Source of the DNA: Dactylis glomerata
Lineage: Eukaryota; Streptophyta; Magnoliopsida; Poales; Poaceae
Reading direction: 5' to 3'
Assembly (NCBI GenBank): GCA_007115705.1
Contig: QXEO01000881.1
Coordinates: 868,001 to 932,000, forward strand
DNA: 64,000 nucleotides
In this document: positions 21,164-33,517 of the stretch, piece by piece
Position numbering within the stretch: the stretch's first letter is position 1
Layout: each line of letters starts with the position of its first letter
The notes under the pieces: generated by a model
The model's database searches: none
Told to the model about the DNA's origin: nothing
What the model saw: only the letters and a program-made list of their open reading frames with translations
Translations under genes and position numbers: made by a program

Positions 21164-24085
21164 TTCGCAATTTTCTGCGCCTAGCTCAAAGGCGTTAAAG
21201 AAAAGCACTCTTGGGAGATAACCCAATGTTCTATTTTCAGTACTTTTTCTTTTATTTGAGTCTTGGAAGTCATTACTACTGTAATGACTGCTCCTTATCT
21301 TGTTTATTTCGTTTTTGTGCCAAGAGAAGCCTCTAATTCGAGCGAGGTAAAGATTTGGGGATGTTGCTGTCCTGAAACTGTTTTCGGTGCTGCACCGTAA
21401 AAATTCGTATAAATTCTCTGTATATCTTTTCGACCTGCGATTTCTTGTGCATATGCCCCAGGTTATATCCAAACTTTTGTTAGTTTAACACTTTTTGATT
21501 TGAGCAACAGAAAATCCCTCAAAAATTCGACCTTTGTCAGCTGTTCAGTTTTGACAGATTTCTGCCAATATTTGTGTTTGCCACTTTTTCGCATTCTTTT
21601 GAGTTCTTTTGATCACGGAACTTTTGGGGAGGTTGCTACAGTAGTATTTACTATATATGTGGTGGTTTTGAGTTGAAACCTGAAGCAAAAAGAGGGTTGA
21701 TTATATGTTATGCCTACACTAATGTTGCTAATAGATTTGTGTTTAGTTTTGTATGAAGGAAGTTTTCAAGTGTAGGGATTGTAGAATGATGAGATGAATT
21801 GAAGAATGGACAAAATCTCAAGCTTGGGGATGCCCATGCATCAACCCAAGAAATATCCAAGAAGTACAAGCGTCAAAGCTTGGAGATGCCCCGAGGCACC
21901 CCTTCTTCATCGGCAAAAATCAGGTCACCTTTCAAGACACTATATTTTTATTTCTTCATGCACTATGTGTTTTTCTTGGAGCGTCAGTTGTTTTAGTTTT
22001 CTTAGTTGGTTTAGTTTGTTTGTTTGCTGCAATAAATGGTTGGACCCCAACAAATTTCCTTTGGAGGAGATGTACTCGTTTTCATTTGCAAAGAACACTC
22101 CATTTTTCACTCTATTCGTTTCACCGGGTGTTCTTCTTTTTCTGCTACTGCTTTTGGTTTTCGTTTTCGCCTTGATTTGCGTTCAGACCTTGTCATATCT
22201 TTTCATCAAGGTGTATTTTTGCCTCTGATCTTTATTGGTTTTCATCAAAAGAGGTGTTTATAAAAATTTCAAATGGTGTTGGAAAAGAGAAAAAGCTTTG
22301 TGCAAAATAGTGGTACAAGAAGGAGCTTGTGTAGACTGCGGCTTAGGATTTTTCATGTCATGCTTGATGTCTTTTTGATAGTATGCTTAGTGGTTTTGCT
22401 GTAGCATGACTTGTCTCAAATAACTGAGATTGCTTAATGAGCCTTTGAAAAAATCATGCGTTGTTTTTATTGTATGGAAGCATTATTTTGGTTTTCTCCT
22501 TGATGCTTTATTTGGGTTGACTTGGCGCATGCTCACACATGTTAGACTCTTACAAAGTCGCCAATAGCCTCTATGATCATTTAGTTTTTGACTTTTGATG
22601 CCATCTTATGCTTCTTTTAATGTCGCTTTGTCGCTTTGCATGATTATGGCCATTATTGCTCTCTTAGTTGGTCGCTCCCAGTCTTTTGCTAGCCCTCGCC
22701 TTGTACTGAGTATGAGCTCTACTCGTGCATCCAACTCCTAAAAGCCAAAGTTTTCCAAAGTGTCCACCATACATACCTACTAGCAATTTTCTATTCCAAG
22801 TAAATTTGACTTGCTTTTATTTTCTCTTCAAATTAAACTCTTACCAGTGTTATGCGAAATTCGGTCAGTAAAGCTCTCACGAACTGGAAGGCACACTTTA
22901 CTTTTTCCTGTTCTTGAAAATTTGACATTGTGGTCTCTTATGTTGAGTTGTTATGCTTGCAAGTTGTAAGTTGGATTCTAGCCCAGCCATGCTGTCATGG
23001 GCAAGCTTTCAACATTGCACTTCTTATTTGAGTTGATATCGTGATCTTTTGTTTATGGATGCCCGCGGTGTGAAATGAATTGGGAATCTTGTGGGGATCA
23101 TGGAGTTTGTATATGTGTTAGGGAAACGCCGGGCCGCCAATCTAAGCCATGCGTAATTCATGGTGGAAATTTGCAGCATACCCATGGTGAACATACGACG
23201 ACGCATCTCACAATAAAAAGCTAAACAAAAGGCAAATAAAAGAGATGTCGAGGTGTTCATTGTCTGCTTGTCCTGTCATTTTGGTGTGGGCTTGTGCCAT
23301 GTCATCGGGCATGGAGGTACCCCATTGGCGGTTCTCAATGATATGCATATACTTACAATGACAAGACCCTTGCTTGGGACTCTAAGTAAAGTAGCATGAG
23401 GTTTGGGTACTCGTATTCACGGGACACGAGGTTTTCAACTTATGATTTGTCAAGCATATGCATCATAATTGTTCTCGCATTAACTTTAACCATTCAAGAT
23501 GCTTATGATGGGGGCAATGAGAGCTCAAAGCCGGTAAGTACCATAATTTTTGAAGGTTATAAAACTTGCAATCACTGTTTCCCTCTACGAAGGGCCTTTC
23601 TTTTAATTTTATGTTGAGTCACCACCTTCTATCTTTATGCACCATTAAGAGAGCATAGTTGTCATTCTTAGTATAATGTGCATTGTCCCAAAGTTTTCAT
23701 TGATTGATTCATATTGTTGGTTTCACTTGTTCTTAAATTATTTGTATCTAGTCGCCCTCTTAAACTTGAAGGTGTCCTATGCATTTATGTTTTGCTCTCT
23801 TTGAAGGACAAGCTGAAAACCATTTGTATGTTTTTCCTTATGATTTGAACACACGTTTGACTTTCATTGTTTCATTTTCATGATCTTTTGTTTGTGTTCA
23901 TTTGCATGTTTACAACATGGTTGCTAAGTTCTTATTGTCAAGATTATATCTTCATGCCCATGTTTTAAGTTCTTATGATCCCAGCTCACAAATGCTTACA
24001 TATATGATCAAGATTGTGTAGGTGCATGTCACCTCAAAAATTATTCTTTTGTTATCACTTACCTACTCGAGGACGAGCAGGAGTT
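21164..24085 (+). other. RLG-3 noncoding 3' region
   Basis: 2.9 kb without credible coding sequence. PPT-like 14-mers recur at 21820-21833 (aagcttggggatgc) and 21876-21889 (aagcttggagatgc). Small open frames here are not conserved in frame between copies. Confidence 0.8.
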
Positions 24086-24099
24086 AAGCTTGGGGATGC
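24086..24099 (+). other. RLG-3 polypurine tract
   Basis: aagcttggggatgc, one base before the 3' LTR. It primes plus-strand DNA synthesis. Confidence 0.8.
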
Positions 24100-24100
24100 T

Positions 24101-25771
24101 TGATACGTCTCCAACGTATCTATAATTTTTGATGCTCCATGCTTGTTTTTACACCATTTGCCTATTGTTTCATTACACTTCATGGCACTTTTATGCATTT
24201 TTCGGAACTAACCTATTAACGAGTTGCCACAGTGCCAGTTCCCTATTTTTTGCTGTTTTTGTGTTTCAGAAGTGATACACAGGAAATATTCTCGGAATTG
24301 GACGAAACAAGTTCCTGAAATCTTATTTTACCCGGAAGCTTCCAGAGATCCGAAGGAGAGTAGGAGGGGGGCCACCAGGGCCCCACACACCATGCTCGCG
24401 CGGCCAGGGGCCTGGCTGCGCCGCCATGGGGTGAGGGCCCCTGGCCCCACCTCTGACATCGCCCCTTCGCCTATAAAGACCCCCCGACGGAAAAAACCTA
24501 AGTACCCGATCAATTTTCCAGAACACATCGCGATCCGCCGCCGCCATCGACCCGAAGATCGGGAGGGTCCAGAAGCTCTTCCCGGCACCCTGCCGAAGAG
24601 GGGAATCGCCACCGGAGGTCTTCTTCATCGCCATGCTTGCCTCCGGAGCGATGAGTGAGTAGTCTACCTTGGACTATGGGTCCATAGCAGTAGCTAGATG
24701 GTTGTCTTCTCCACCATGTGCTTCATGTTTAGATCTCATGAGCTGCCCTACATGATTGAGATCACCGTTATGTAATTCTACATGTTTGGTTTGTTGGGAT
24801 CCGATGAATATTGGTGTTTATGATTAAGTTGCTGTACTGAATATTATCTTATGTTATCTCTATGTTGTTTATGATCTTGCATGCTCTCCGTTGTTAGTAG
24901 CTATCTTGGCCGAGTAGTTGCTAGTGACTCCAAGAGGGGGTATTTATGCTTGATAGTGGGTTCATGCCTCTATTTAACCTGGGGGAGTGACAGAAACCTC
25001 TAAGGTTGTAGATATGATGTTGCTACTAGGGAGAAAACAACATTCATATGCTCAAGGGCATATGCTTTGTTTACATTACACACTTTGCTTAATGCAATTA
25101 TCTGTTGTTCGCAACTTAATACTCATGGGGTGTTCGGATTGATATCCCCAGGAGTGGATTATTAGTCATAGATGCAGTTGGATGGCGGTCTATGTATTTT
25201 GTTGTAATGCCCAGAGTAAATCTCATAGTGATCTTCTTGACATATCACGTTTATCGTTATTCTATCAATTGCCCAACTGTAATTTTTTTACCCAGCATGT
25301 GTTATTTATCTTATGGAGAGACACCACTAGTGAACTGTGGATCCCGGTCCTATTTCCATCATATTGCTATTACCTGTTTACTTTACTCGCACTGTTTACT
25401 TTATTCGCATACTCTACTGTTTTCCACTCGATACGCTCATAACCTTTGTTTCAAGCAAACCGGTGAGATTGACAACCTCATTGCAAGTTGGGAACAAAGT
25501 ACTTGGTTGTTTGTGTGCAGGTTCCGCGTTGCAGCTAGCAAACAAAGCTTGGATGAGGCACCATATATAAATTGTCCGAAGCTGTCGCAAACTAGCAAGC
25601 ATCACCTTCAGTCGTCATTGTCTGCTTTTCTCCTGAACGATAAACCTTGGTTTCTTAACTGAGGGAAAACAAGCTGCTATACTCATCATACCTTCCTCTT
25701 GGGGTTCCCAACGGGCTGGTCATTCACCATGCACGAGGACCTCTGATCTCCCACATCAACTTGGAGTATCA
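24101..25771 (+). repeat. RLG-3 3' LTR
   Basis: 1671 bp with the same termini as the 5' LTR. It abuts the truncated minus-strand LTR of RLG-2 with no TSD. Confidence 0.93.
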
Positions 25772-26803
25772 CACCCCATGAGTATTAAGTTGCGAACAAC
25801 AGATAATTGCATTAAGCAAAGTGTGTAATGTAAACAAAGCATATGCCCTTGAGCATATGAATGTTGTTTTCTCCCTAGTAGCAACAGCACATCTACAACC
25901 TTAGAGGTTTCTATCACTCCCCCAGGTTAAATAGAGGCATGAACCCACTATCGAGCATAAATACCCCCTCTTGGAGTCACTAGCAACTACTCGGCCAAGA
26001 TAGCTACTAACAACGGAGAGCATGCAAGATCATAAACAACATAGAGATAACATAAGATATATTTCAGTATAGCAACTCAATCATAACACCAATATTCATC
26101 GGATCCCAACAAACCAAACATGCAGAATTACATAACGGTGATCTCAATCATGTAGGGCAGCTCATGAGATCTAAACATGAAGCACATGGTGGAGAAGACA
26201 ACCATTTAGCTACTGCTATGGACCCATAGTCCAAGGTAGACTACTCACTCATCGCTCCGGAGGCAAGCATGGCGATGAAGAAGACCTCTGGTGGCGATTC
26301 CCCTCTCCGGCAGGTTGCCGGGAAGAGCTTCTGGACCCCCCCGATCTTCGGGTCGATGGCGGCGGCGGATCGTGATGTGTTCTGGAAAAGTGATCGGGTA
26401 GTTAGGTTTTTCCCGTCGGGGGGGTCTTTATAGGCGAAGGGGCGATGTCAGAGGTGGAGCCAGGTGGCCTCACACCTGGCTGGCGCGGCCTAGGCCCTGG
26501 CCGCACCGGCCTGGTGTGTGGGGCCCTTGTGGCCCCCCTCCTACTCTCCTTCGGATCTCAGGAAGCTCCCGGACAAAATAAGACTTCAGGAACTTGTTAC
26601 GTCCAATTCCGAGAATATTTCCTGTGTATCACTTCTGAAACACAAAAACAGCAGAAAACAGGGAACTGGCACTGTGGCAACTTGTTAATAGGTTAGTTCC
26701 GGAAAATGCATAAAAGTGCCACGAAGTGTAACGAAACAGTAGGCAAATGGTGTAAAAACAAGCATGGAGCATCAAAAATTATAGATACGTTGGAGACGTA
26801 TCA
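25772..26803 (-). repeat. RLG-2 5' LTR remnant
   Basis: The first 1032 bp of an LTR on the minus strand, starting at 26803 and broken at 25772 inside cttaatactcatggggtg (minus reading). The last 0.6 kb of the LTR and everything downstream to the 3' region are missing. Confidence 0.88.
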
Positions 26804-27774
26804 GTAGCCTTTTCAAGTTCAAAAATTATTTCTTCACTAGGCATTTTAGGTCTACCAAGATAGCTATTATCACCATTAGAAGGGAATGGCCTATTATTGT
26901 TGCTAGCAAAATTGTTCCTATAAGCATTGTTGTTAAAATTATTATTTCTAATGAAGTTTAAATCAACATGCTCTTCTTGAGCAACCAAAGAGGCCAAAGG
27001 AACATTATTAGGATCTACATGATTCCTATCATTAGAAAGCATAAGCATGATAGCATCAATCTTATCACTCAAGGAAGAGGTTTCCTCAACAGAATTTACC
27101 TTCTTACTTTGTGGAGCTCTCTCGGTGTGCCATTCAGAATAATTTACCATCATGTTGTCGAGAAGCTTCATTGCGGTGCCCAAGGTAAGGGACATAAAAG
27201 TGCCTCCAGCAGCTGAATCCAATAGGTTTCTTGAAGAAAAATTCAGTCCTGCATAAAAAGTTTGGACAATCATCCAAGTAGTCAGTCCATGAGTGGGGCA
27301 ATTCTTTATCATAGATTTCATTCTTTCCCAAGCCTGAGCAACATGTTCATTATCAAACTGGCTAAACTTCATAATATTGCTACGTAAAGGTATAATCTTA
27401 GCAGGAGGATAGTATCTACCAATAAAATCATCCTTACACTTAGCCTAGGAATCAATACTATTTTTGGGCAAAGACAACAACCAATCCTTAGCTTTTCCTC
27501 TCAAAGAAAAAGGAAACAACTTAAGCTTAATAATATCACTCTCTACATCCTTATATTTCTGCATCTCACATAGCTCAACAAAATTGTTGAGATGAGCTGC
27601 ATCATCATCAGTACTAGCACCAGAAAATTGCTCTTTCATAACAAGGTTCAACAAAGAAGGCTTAATCTCATAAAAATCAGCAGCATGAGCAGGTGGCGCA
27701 ATAGGAGTGCAGATAAAATCACTATTATTAGTGCTAGTGAAGTCACACAACTTGGTGTTCTCATGAGTACCCAT
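26804..27774 (-). pseudogene. RLG-1 gag, N-terminal part
   Basis: Starts at ATG 27774 (MGTHENTKLCDFTST) and runs for 324 codons to the RLG-2 insertion. It contains the gag core with LFPFSLRGKAKDWLLSL and the Asn-rich NNNFNNNAYRNNFASNNN stretch. A TAG at 27445-27447 replaces the Trp present in RLG-3, so even the uninterrupted gene would have been broken. The frame resumes at 14171. The start codon choice follows RLG-3 and the spacing to the PBS (159 bp). Confidence 0.88.
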
Positions 27775-27932
27775 TCTAGCAAAGCTAAAAGCAGACAAGT
27801 AAAAACATCTAAAAAGGAAACTAATATTTTTTTGTATTTTTGATAAAACGATGCAAGTAAAAAAAAGTAAAGCAAAACTAAAACAAAGTAAAGGATGTAC
27901 GTGTGAAACTCCCCTTGCAGAAGTCTTCTTTT

Positions 27933-27950
27933 TCCCCGGCAACGACGCCA
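27933..27950 (-). other. RLG-1 primer binding site (tRNA-Asp)
   Basis: Minus-strand tggcgtcgttgccgggga, one mismatch to the RLG-3 PBS and to plant tRNA-Asp(GTC). Confidence 0.82.
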
Positions 27951-27975
27951 GAAAAATCTTTGCTGTGGCAGTGTG

Positions 27976-29605
27976 TGATACTGTAAATCACCGTCCAGTT
28001 GAGAACCCCAAGAGGAAGGTTTGATGAGTACAGCAACGAGTTTTCCCTTAGTAAGAAACCAAGGTTTAATCGTATCTAGGAAAAAGCCAAACGTCTGAAG
28101 GTGATGCCCGCTAGCTTCGCGACAGCTCTGGACAATTTATATGGCGCCTCGTCCAGGCTTTGCTTGCAAGCAGCAACGTGGAACCTGCACACAACACAAC
28201 CAAATACTTTGCTCCCAACTTACGATGAGGTTGTCAATCTCACCGGTTTGCTGTAAACAAAGGGTATGAGTGTATCGAGTGGAAAGCAATAGTAGTATGC
28301 GAGTAAAGTAAATAGTGCGAGTAAAGTAAACAGGTGATAGCAATATAAAGGAAATAGGACCGGAGTCCACAGTTCACTAGTGGTGTCTCTCCATAAGATA
28401 AATAGCACATGCTGGGTAAATAAATTACAGTTGGGCAATTGATAGAATAAAGATAACATGCTTATGTCGAGAGGATCACTATGAGATTTACTCTGGGCAT
28501 TACAACAAAATACATAGACCGCCATCCAACTGCATCTATGACTAATAATCCACTCACGGGGATATTGTCCGAACACCCAATGAGTATTAAGTTGCGAACA
28601 ACAGATAACTGCATTAAGCAAAGTGTGCAATGTAAACAAAGCATATGCCCTTGGACATAAGAATGTTATTTTCTCCCTAGTGCCAACAGCACATCTACAA
28701 CCTTAGAGGTTTCTGTCACTCCCCCAGATTAAATAGAGGCATGAACCCAACTATCGAGCATAAATACCCCCTCTTGGAGTCACTAGTATCTACTCGGCCA
28801 AGATAGCTACTAACAACGGAGAGCATGCAAGATCATAAACAACATAGAGATAACATAAGATAATATTTAGCACATCAACTCAATCATAACACCAATATTC
28901 ATCGGATCCCAACAAACACAACATGTAGAATTACATAACGGTGATCTCGATCATGTAAGGTAGCTCACGAGATCTAAACATGAAGCACATGGTGGAGAAG
29001 ACAACCATCGAGCTACTGCTATGGACCCATAGTCCAAGGTAGACTACTCACTCATCGCGCCGGAGGCAAGCATGGCGATGAAGAAGACCTCCGGTGGCGA
29101 TTTCCCTCTTCGGCAGGGTGCCGGGAAGAGCTTCTGGACCCTCCCAATCTCGGGTCGACGACGGCAGCGGATCACGATGTGTTTCTGGAAAATTGATCGG
29201 GTTCTTAGGTTTTTCCCGTCGGGGGGTCTTTATAGGCGAAGGGGCATCGTCAGAAGTGGACCGAGGCGGTCTCACACATAGGAGGCGCGACCAGGGCCTA
29301 GGCCGCGCCGTCCTGTTGTGTGGGCCCCTCGTGGCCCCACTCCGTCTCCTCTTCGGTTCTATGGAAGCTTTGGTAAATTTCTGGATGTTTGGCTTTTGTT
29401 TCATCCAATTCCGAGAATATTTCCTGTGAAACTTTTCTGAAACACAAAAACAGCAGAAAACAGGGAACTGGCACTGTGGCATCTCGTTAATAGGTTAGTT
29501 CTGGAAAATGCATAAAAATGCCACGAAGTGTAACAAAACACTAAGCAAATGGTGTAAAAACAAGCATGGAGCATCAAAAATTATAGATACGTTTGAGACG
29601 TATCA
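27976..29605 (-). repeat. RLG-1 5' LTR
   Basis: 1630 bp from TGATACGTCTC (minus, 29605) to the terminus at 27976. It directly abuts chromovirus sequence at 29606. Confidence 0.9.
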
Positions 29606-31999
29606 GGCAGCGCTCGACGATGGCTCTCAGATGCTCCCAGGTGCAGCAGTTGGATGGCCAACCCTCCCACTCTATGAGGAGCTGGGGTACTTGCTTGCGA
29701 CCACGATGAATGAATTGTTCCCCATAGATGGCAGCTGGCTAGGGTCATCAGTGCCCTGCAACATAGTAGCTGGTAAATCAGTGCTTACCTTGTCCTGGGA
29801 ACGAACAACTTTCTTCAGCTATGAGACATGGATGACTGGGTGTATGCGAGAGCCTTCTGGCAGCTGCAGCTTGTATGACATGCTTCCTACTCGCTTGGTG
29901 ACTTGGTATGGTATGAAATATTTGAATCCCAACTTGCGATGAGCGTGTTGCAATGGAGGTTTGAACATAGGGTTGCAACTTCAGATAGACCCAATCCCCC
30001 ACTGCAGAAGACCATTCCAATTTGTGTTTGTTGGCATGTCGTTTCATCCATTGTTGCACTCTTTCAAGGTGTTATCTGATGACAGGAAACATTTGTGCAT
30101 GATCATTGAGCCAAGCGTCCAATTCTGTTTGTCCAGTGGGTGCCCCTTGCCGAAACCCAAAATGGCGTGGTTGTCTTCCATATAAAACCTCAAATGGAGA
30201 ATGCCCCAGAGCAGAGTGTGAGATGTGTTGTACCAGTACTCCGCGAGAGACAGCCATTTCGCCCACTGATTTGGGTTTGCATTCACAAAGTATCGGAGGT
30301 AGGTTTCAAGGCATTGGTTCATTCACTCTGTTTGACCGTCAAATTGTGGGTGGTAGGAAGAACTCATGTTCAGTGTAGTGTCAGCTAGCCGGAATAGGTG
30401 TTGCCAAAACTGACTGGGGAAGATTTTGGCATGGTCTGAGATGATGATCTGGGGCATGTTCTGGAGCTGGTACACATTGTCCAGGAATATCTGAGCCACA
30501 GATGCAGTTGTGAATGGATGCTTGAGAGGAATGAACTGTCAAATTTTTGTAAATTTATCCACAACCAATAAAATGGTGTCAAATTTACCAGAAGTTGGCA
30601 GACCTTCAATAAAATCTAATCCCACAGAATGCCATGCTTCAGGTGGTATTGGAAGAGGCTGGAGTTTGCCGGGATACATGGTGTGTTCCCCTTTTGCCTG
30701 CTGGCAGATAGTGCGGTGTTGCAAAAAACTGTATACATATTTCTTCATGGACGGTCAATAGAACATTTGTATGACTTTGTTGTAGGTAACAAATGGCCCA
30801 GAGTGGCCCCCCAGTACACTACTGATGCAGAGCCTGCAAAACAGCCTATTGAGCAGCTGGTGATTGCCCAGCCAGATTTTCCCTCTATACCTGACGACAC
30901 CATGGACTAGAGTATAGGCTTGCTCGTTTGTGGGATTGATGGTGAGATATCCATACATCTTTTTTTCCTTAGGATCGATTGTATATCCTTCAATGAGAAT
31001 TTCGAGCCACCTAGGTGTGGCCATGGACACCGAATGCACAGGTGTTGGCCGATGTAAAAGGGCATTAGCAGCTAGGTTTGTGTTACCTTTCTTGTACACT
31101 ATTTTATATTGGAGGCCCATCAAACTGAAAAATAATTTTTGCTGAATCAGAGTGTTGAATTTGTGCTCTCCCTGCTGAACTAGGCTTCGTTGATCAGTGC
31201 AGATCAGAAATTTTCCGTGTTGCAGGTACGATTGCCACTTCTCAATGGACAGGAGAATGGCAAGACACTCCTTATCATATATGGAAAGGGACTGGTTCTT
31301 GGGTCCGAGCGCTTTGCTGAGAAACGCTAATGGATGGCCCCGCTGCATGAGCACCGCTCCCACTCCTGTGGTGCAGGCGTCCGTCTCCAGCACAAACTCT
31401 TGTGTGAAATCTGGGAGCACCAGAACTGGGGCTTGCACCAGAGCCTATTTGAGTGCCTTGAAGGCATCTTGCACCACCGACGACCACACAAATGGTATGT
31501 TCTTGCACAAGAGATTGGTGAGAGGCCAGCTGATAACGCCAAATCCATGGATAAATTTCCTATAGTACCCCGCCAAGCCCATAAGCCATGCAATTGATTG
31601 GTATCTCTTGGTTGAGCCAGTGTTCCACGACGGAAATTGTTGGCCGGATCCGTCGCGACGTCGTCCATGCTGATGATATGGACAGGGTATTCCAACAAAT
31701 TTTGCGCAAACGAACACTTTCTCTTCTTGAGGAACAACTTGTTTTGTTCTAGAATCTAAAAGGCCTGATCGAGGTGGTGTTTGTGGCCACTCAGTGTGGC
31801 GCTATAGATCAGTACATCATCGATGAAGTATAGCACAAATTTCCTGATTATGTGTGCAAAAATTGTGTTCATAGTAGTCTAGAATGTCGCAGGGGCTGAG
31901 GTGAGTGCAAATGGCATGACCCAAAACTCGTAGTGGCCACTATGTGTCTTGAACGCTGTCTTCGACTCATCTTGCTCACACATACGGATTTGGTGGTAT
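29606..31999 (-). pseudogene. Chromovirus pol: RT, RNase H, integrase, chromodomain (degenerate)
   Basis: The minus strand reads: RT palm from YHQIRMCEQDESKTAFKTHSG (31990) through the catalytic YFIDDVLIYS (about 31803-31832), RT thumb (about 31450-31720), RNase H with LETDACTTGVGAVL (31400), the H2C2 zinc site and integrase core (GLDFIEGLP, about 30600), then an integrase C-terminus. It ends in a chromodomain (LIEWEGWPSNCCTWEHL, 29610-29700), the mark of chromoviruses. Several frameshifts and stops break it, so it cannot make protein. The frame of the N-terminal half lies at 46701-49074, split off by the solo LTR with TSD ggtat. The chromodomain is cut by RLG-1. Confidence 0.9.
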
Positions 32000-33517
32000 T
32001 GATGCATGCAAAATACATGCATGATCTTTGTAGTTTATTGATGCATATTCCTGTTATTAGGTGTTATAATCATGATTTATAATATTTTATGGGAATTTTC
32101 CATTGATCCCCCTTATTTTGGTTATAACCCGACATAACAGGAAAACCATGTTTTGTGTATTTTTAAGTTTTAGCAACCTTCCCGAACTCAAATTGACCTG
32201 GGATTTTTGGAGCGTTCATATTTTACCATGAGAGACACCTGGAGATCAAGAAATCAATGAGAGGAGGCCCAGGGGCCAAATGAGACCAGGTGGCACGGGC
32301 CCCTGGCCTGGCTGCGCCACCTAGGCTCGTTTGAGCCTAGGACCTGCGATGTCATCCATCTTTGCGTCCAGATGCTCAGCTTGACCTACAAATTACTATA
32401 TATAGACCTCCCTCGACAATCGCAATAAGGGGCGGCAGAAAAATATGAAACACAGAAACAGAGGCTGTTCCAGCAAAGATTGGAAGGGGAAACGCTGCCA
32501 GAGTCGCACCCAGACGCTTCTCCGCCCTCTCCGATGTCAGCAACATCATCACCGCCATGAAGAGGGAGTTGTCCACTGATGGCGCGGTGATGATGGTGCT
32601 AGAAAACTTGTTGGCGTTTGATAATGAATTAAAAATGACCGGCCAGTTGGAAACCCCAAGAGAAGGTTTGATGAATATAGCAGCAAGTTTTCCCTCAGTT
32701 ATGAAACCAAGGTTATCAATCCAGGAGGAGGGAGACAAATGACCGAAGGTGATGCCCACTAGCTTTGCGACAGCTCCGGACAATTTATAGGGCGCCTCGC
32801 CCAAGCTTTGCTTTGCGAGCGGCAACGTGGAACCTGCACACAACACAACCAAATACTTTGTTCCCAACTTACGATGAGGTTGTCAATCTCACCGGTTTGC
32901 TTGAAACAAAGGGTATGAGCGTATCGAGTGGAAAGTGATAATAGTATGCGAGTAAAGTAAACAGGTGATAGCAATATAAAGGAAATAGGACCGGGGTCCA
33001 CAGTTCACTAGTGGTGTCTCTCCATAAGATAAAATAATACATGCTGGGTAAACAAATTACAGTTGGGCAATTGATAGAATAAAGATAACGTGCATATGTC
33101 GAGAGAATCACTATGAGATTTACTCTAGGCATTACAACAAGATACATAGACCGCCATCCAACTGCATCTATGACTAATAATCCACTTGTGGCGAATCAAT
33201 CCGAGAACTCCACAAGTATTAAGTTGCGAACAACAGATAATTGCATTAAGCAAAGTGTGTAATGTAAACAAAGCATTTGCCCTCGAGCATATGAATGTTG
33301 TTTTCCCCCTAGTAGCAACAGCACATCTACAACCTTAGAGGTTTCTGTCACTCCCCCAGATTAAATAGAGGCATGAACCCACTATCGAGCATAAATACCC
33401 CCTCTTTGAGTCACTAGCAACTACTCGGCAAGATAGCTACTAACAACGGAGAGCATGCAAGATCATAAACAACATAGAGATAACATAAGATAATATTCAG
33501 TACATCAACTCAATCAT

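Larger units (their letters stand above)
17248..25771 (+). mobile_element. RLG-3: complete Athila-type Gypsy element with two LTRs, gag-protease only
   Basis: An 8524-bp element: 5' LTR 17248-18917, PBS 18928, gag-protease 19112-21163, 2.9 kb of noncoding 3' region, PPT 24086, 3' LTR 24101-25771. LTR ends are TGATAC and GTATCA. I count by eye about 42 substitutions between the two LTRs over 1670 bp (about 2.5%). At the usual grass rate of 1.3e-8 per site per year that is roughly one million years. No RT or integrase is present. The 5-bp flanks differ (catac on the left, caccc on the right), so one flank has been lost. Confidence 0.92.
14177..26803 (-). mobile_element. RLG-2: Athila-type element with large internal loss, inserted in RLG-1 gag
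   Basis: The ends are TGGTGATCC at 14177 and GACGTATCA at 26803, flanked by the 5-bp TSD gtagc (14172-14176 and 26804-26808). On the minus strand there is a 5' LTR remnant (26803-25772), then RLG-3, then 1.7 kb of 3' noncoding region (17247-15534), PPT and 3' LTR (15533-14177). PBS, gag and protease are gone. RLG-3 lies at the deletion point. Confidence 0.88.
1325..29605 (-). mobile_element. RLG-1: Athila-type Gypsy element (gag-protease only), outermost nest on the left
   Basis: Read on the minus strand, the order is 5' LTR (29605-27976), PBS (27950-27933), gag N-terminus (27774-26804), RLG-2 insertion, gag middle (14176-13768), Mutator-like insertion, gag C-terminus and protease (5035-4299), 2.6 kb of noncoding 3' region, PPT, and the start of the 3' LTR (1690-1325). 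The two insertions are bounded by TSDs gtagc and ttttctcta. Removing them, with one TSD copy kept each time, leaves 971+404+737 = 2112 nt, an exact multiple of three, which supports the whole reconstruction. No RT or integrase follows the protease, so the element must depend on another for movement. Sabrina and WHAM-like elements come to mind, but the family name is from memory only. The element sits in a chromovirus chromodomain with ggcag directly after it as the likely TSD. Confidence 0.9.

Noticed and set aside
29508..30388. Plus-strand frames over the chromovirus pol
   Set aside because: The minus strand has RT, RNase H, integrase and chromodomain motifs in order; the plus-strand frames are their complements.
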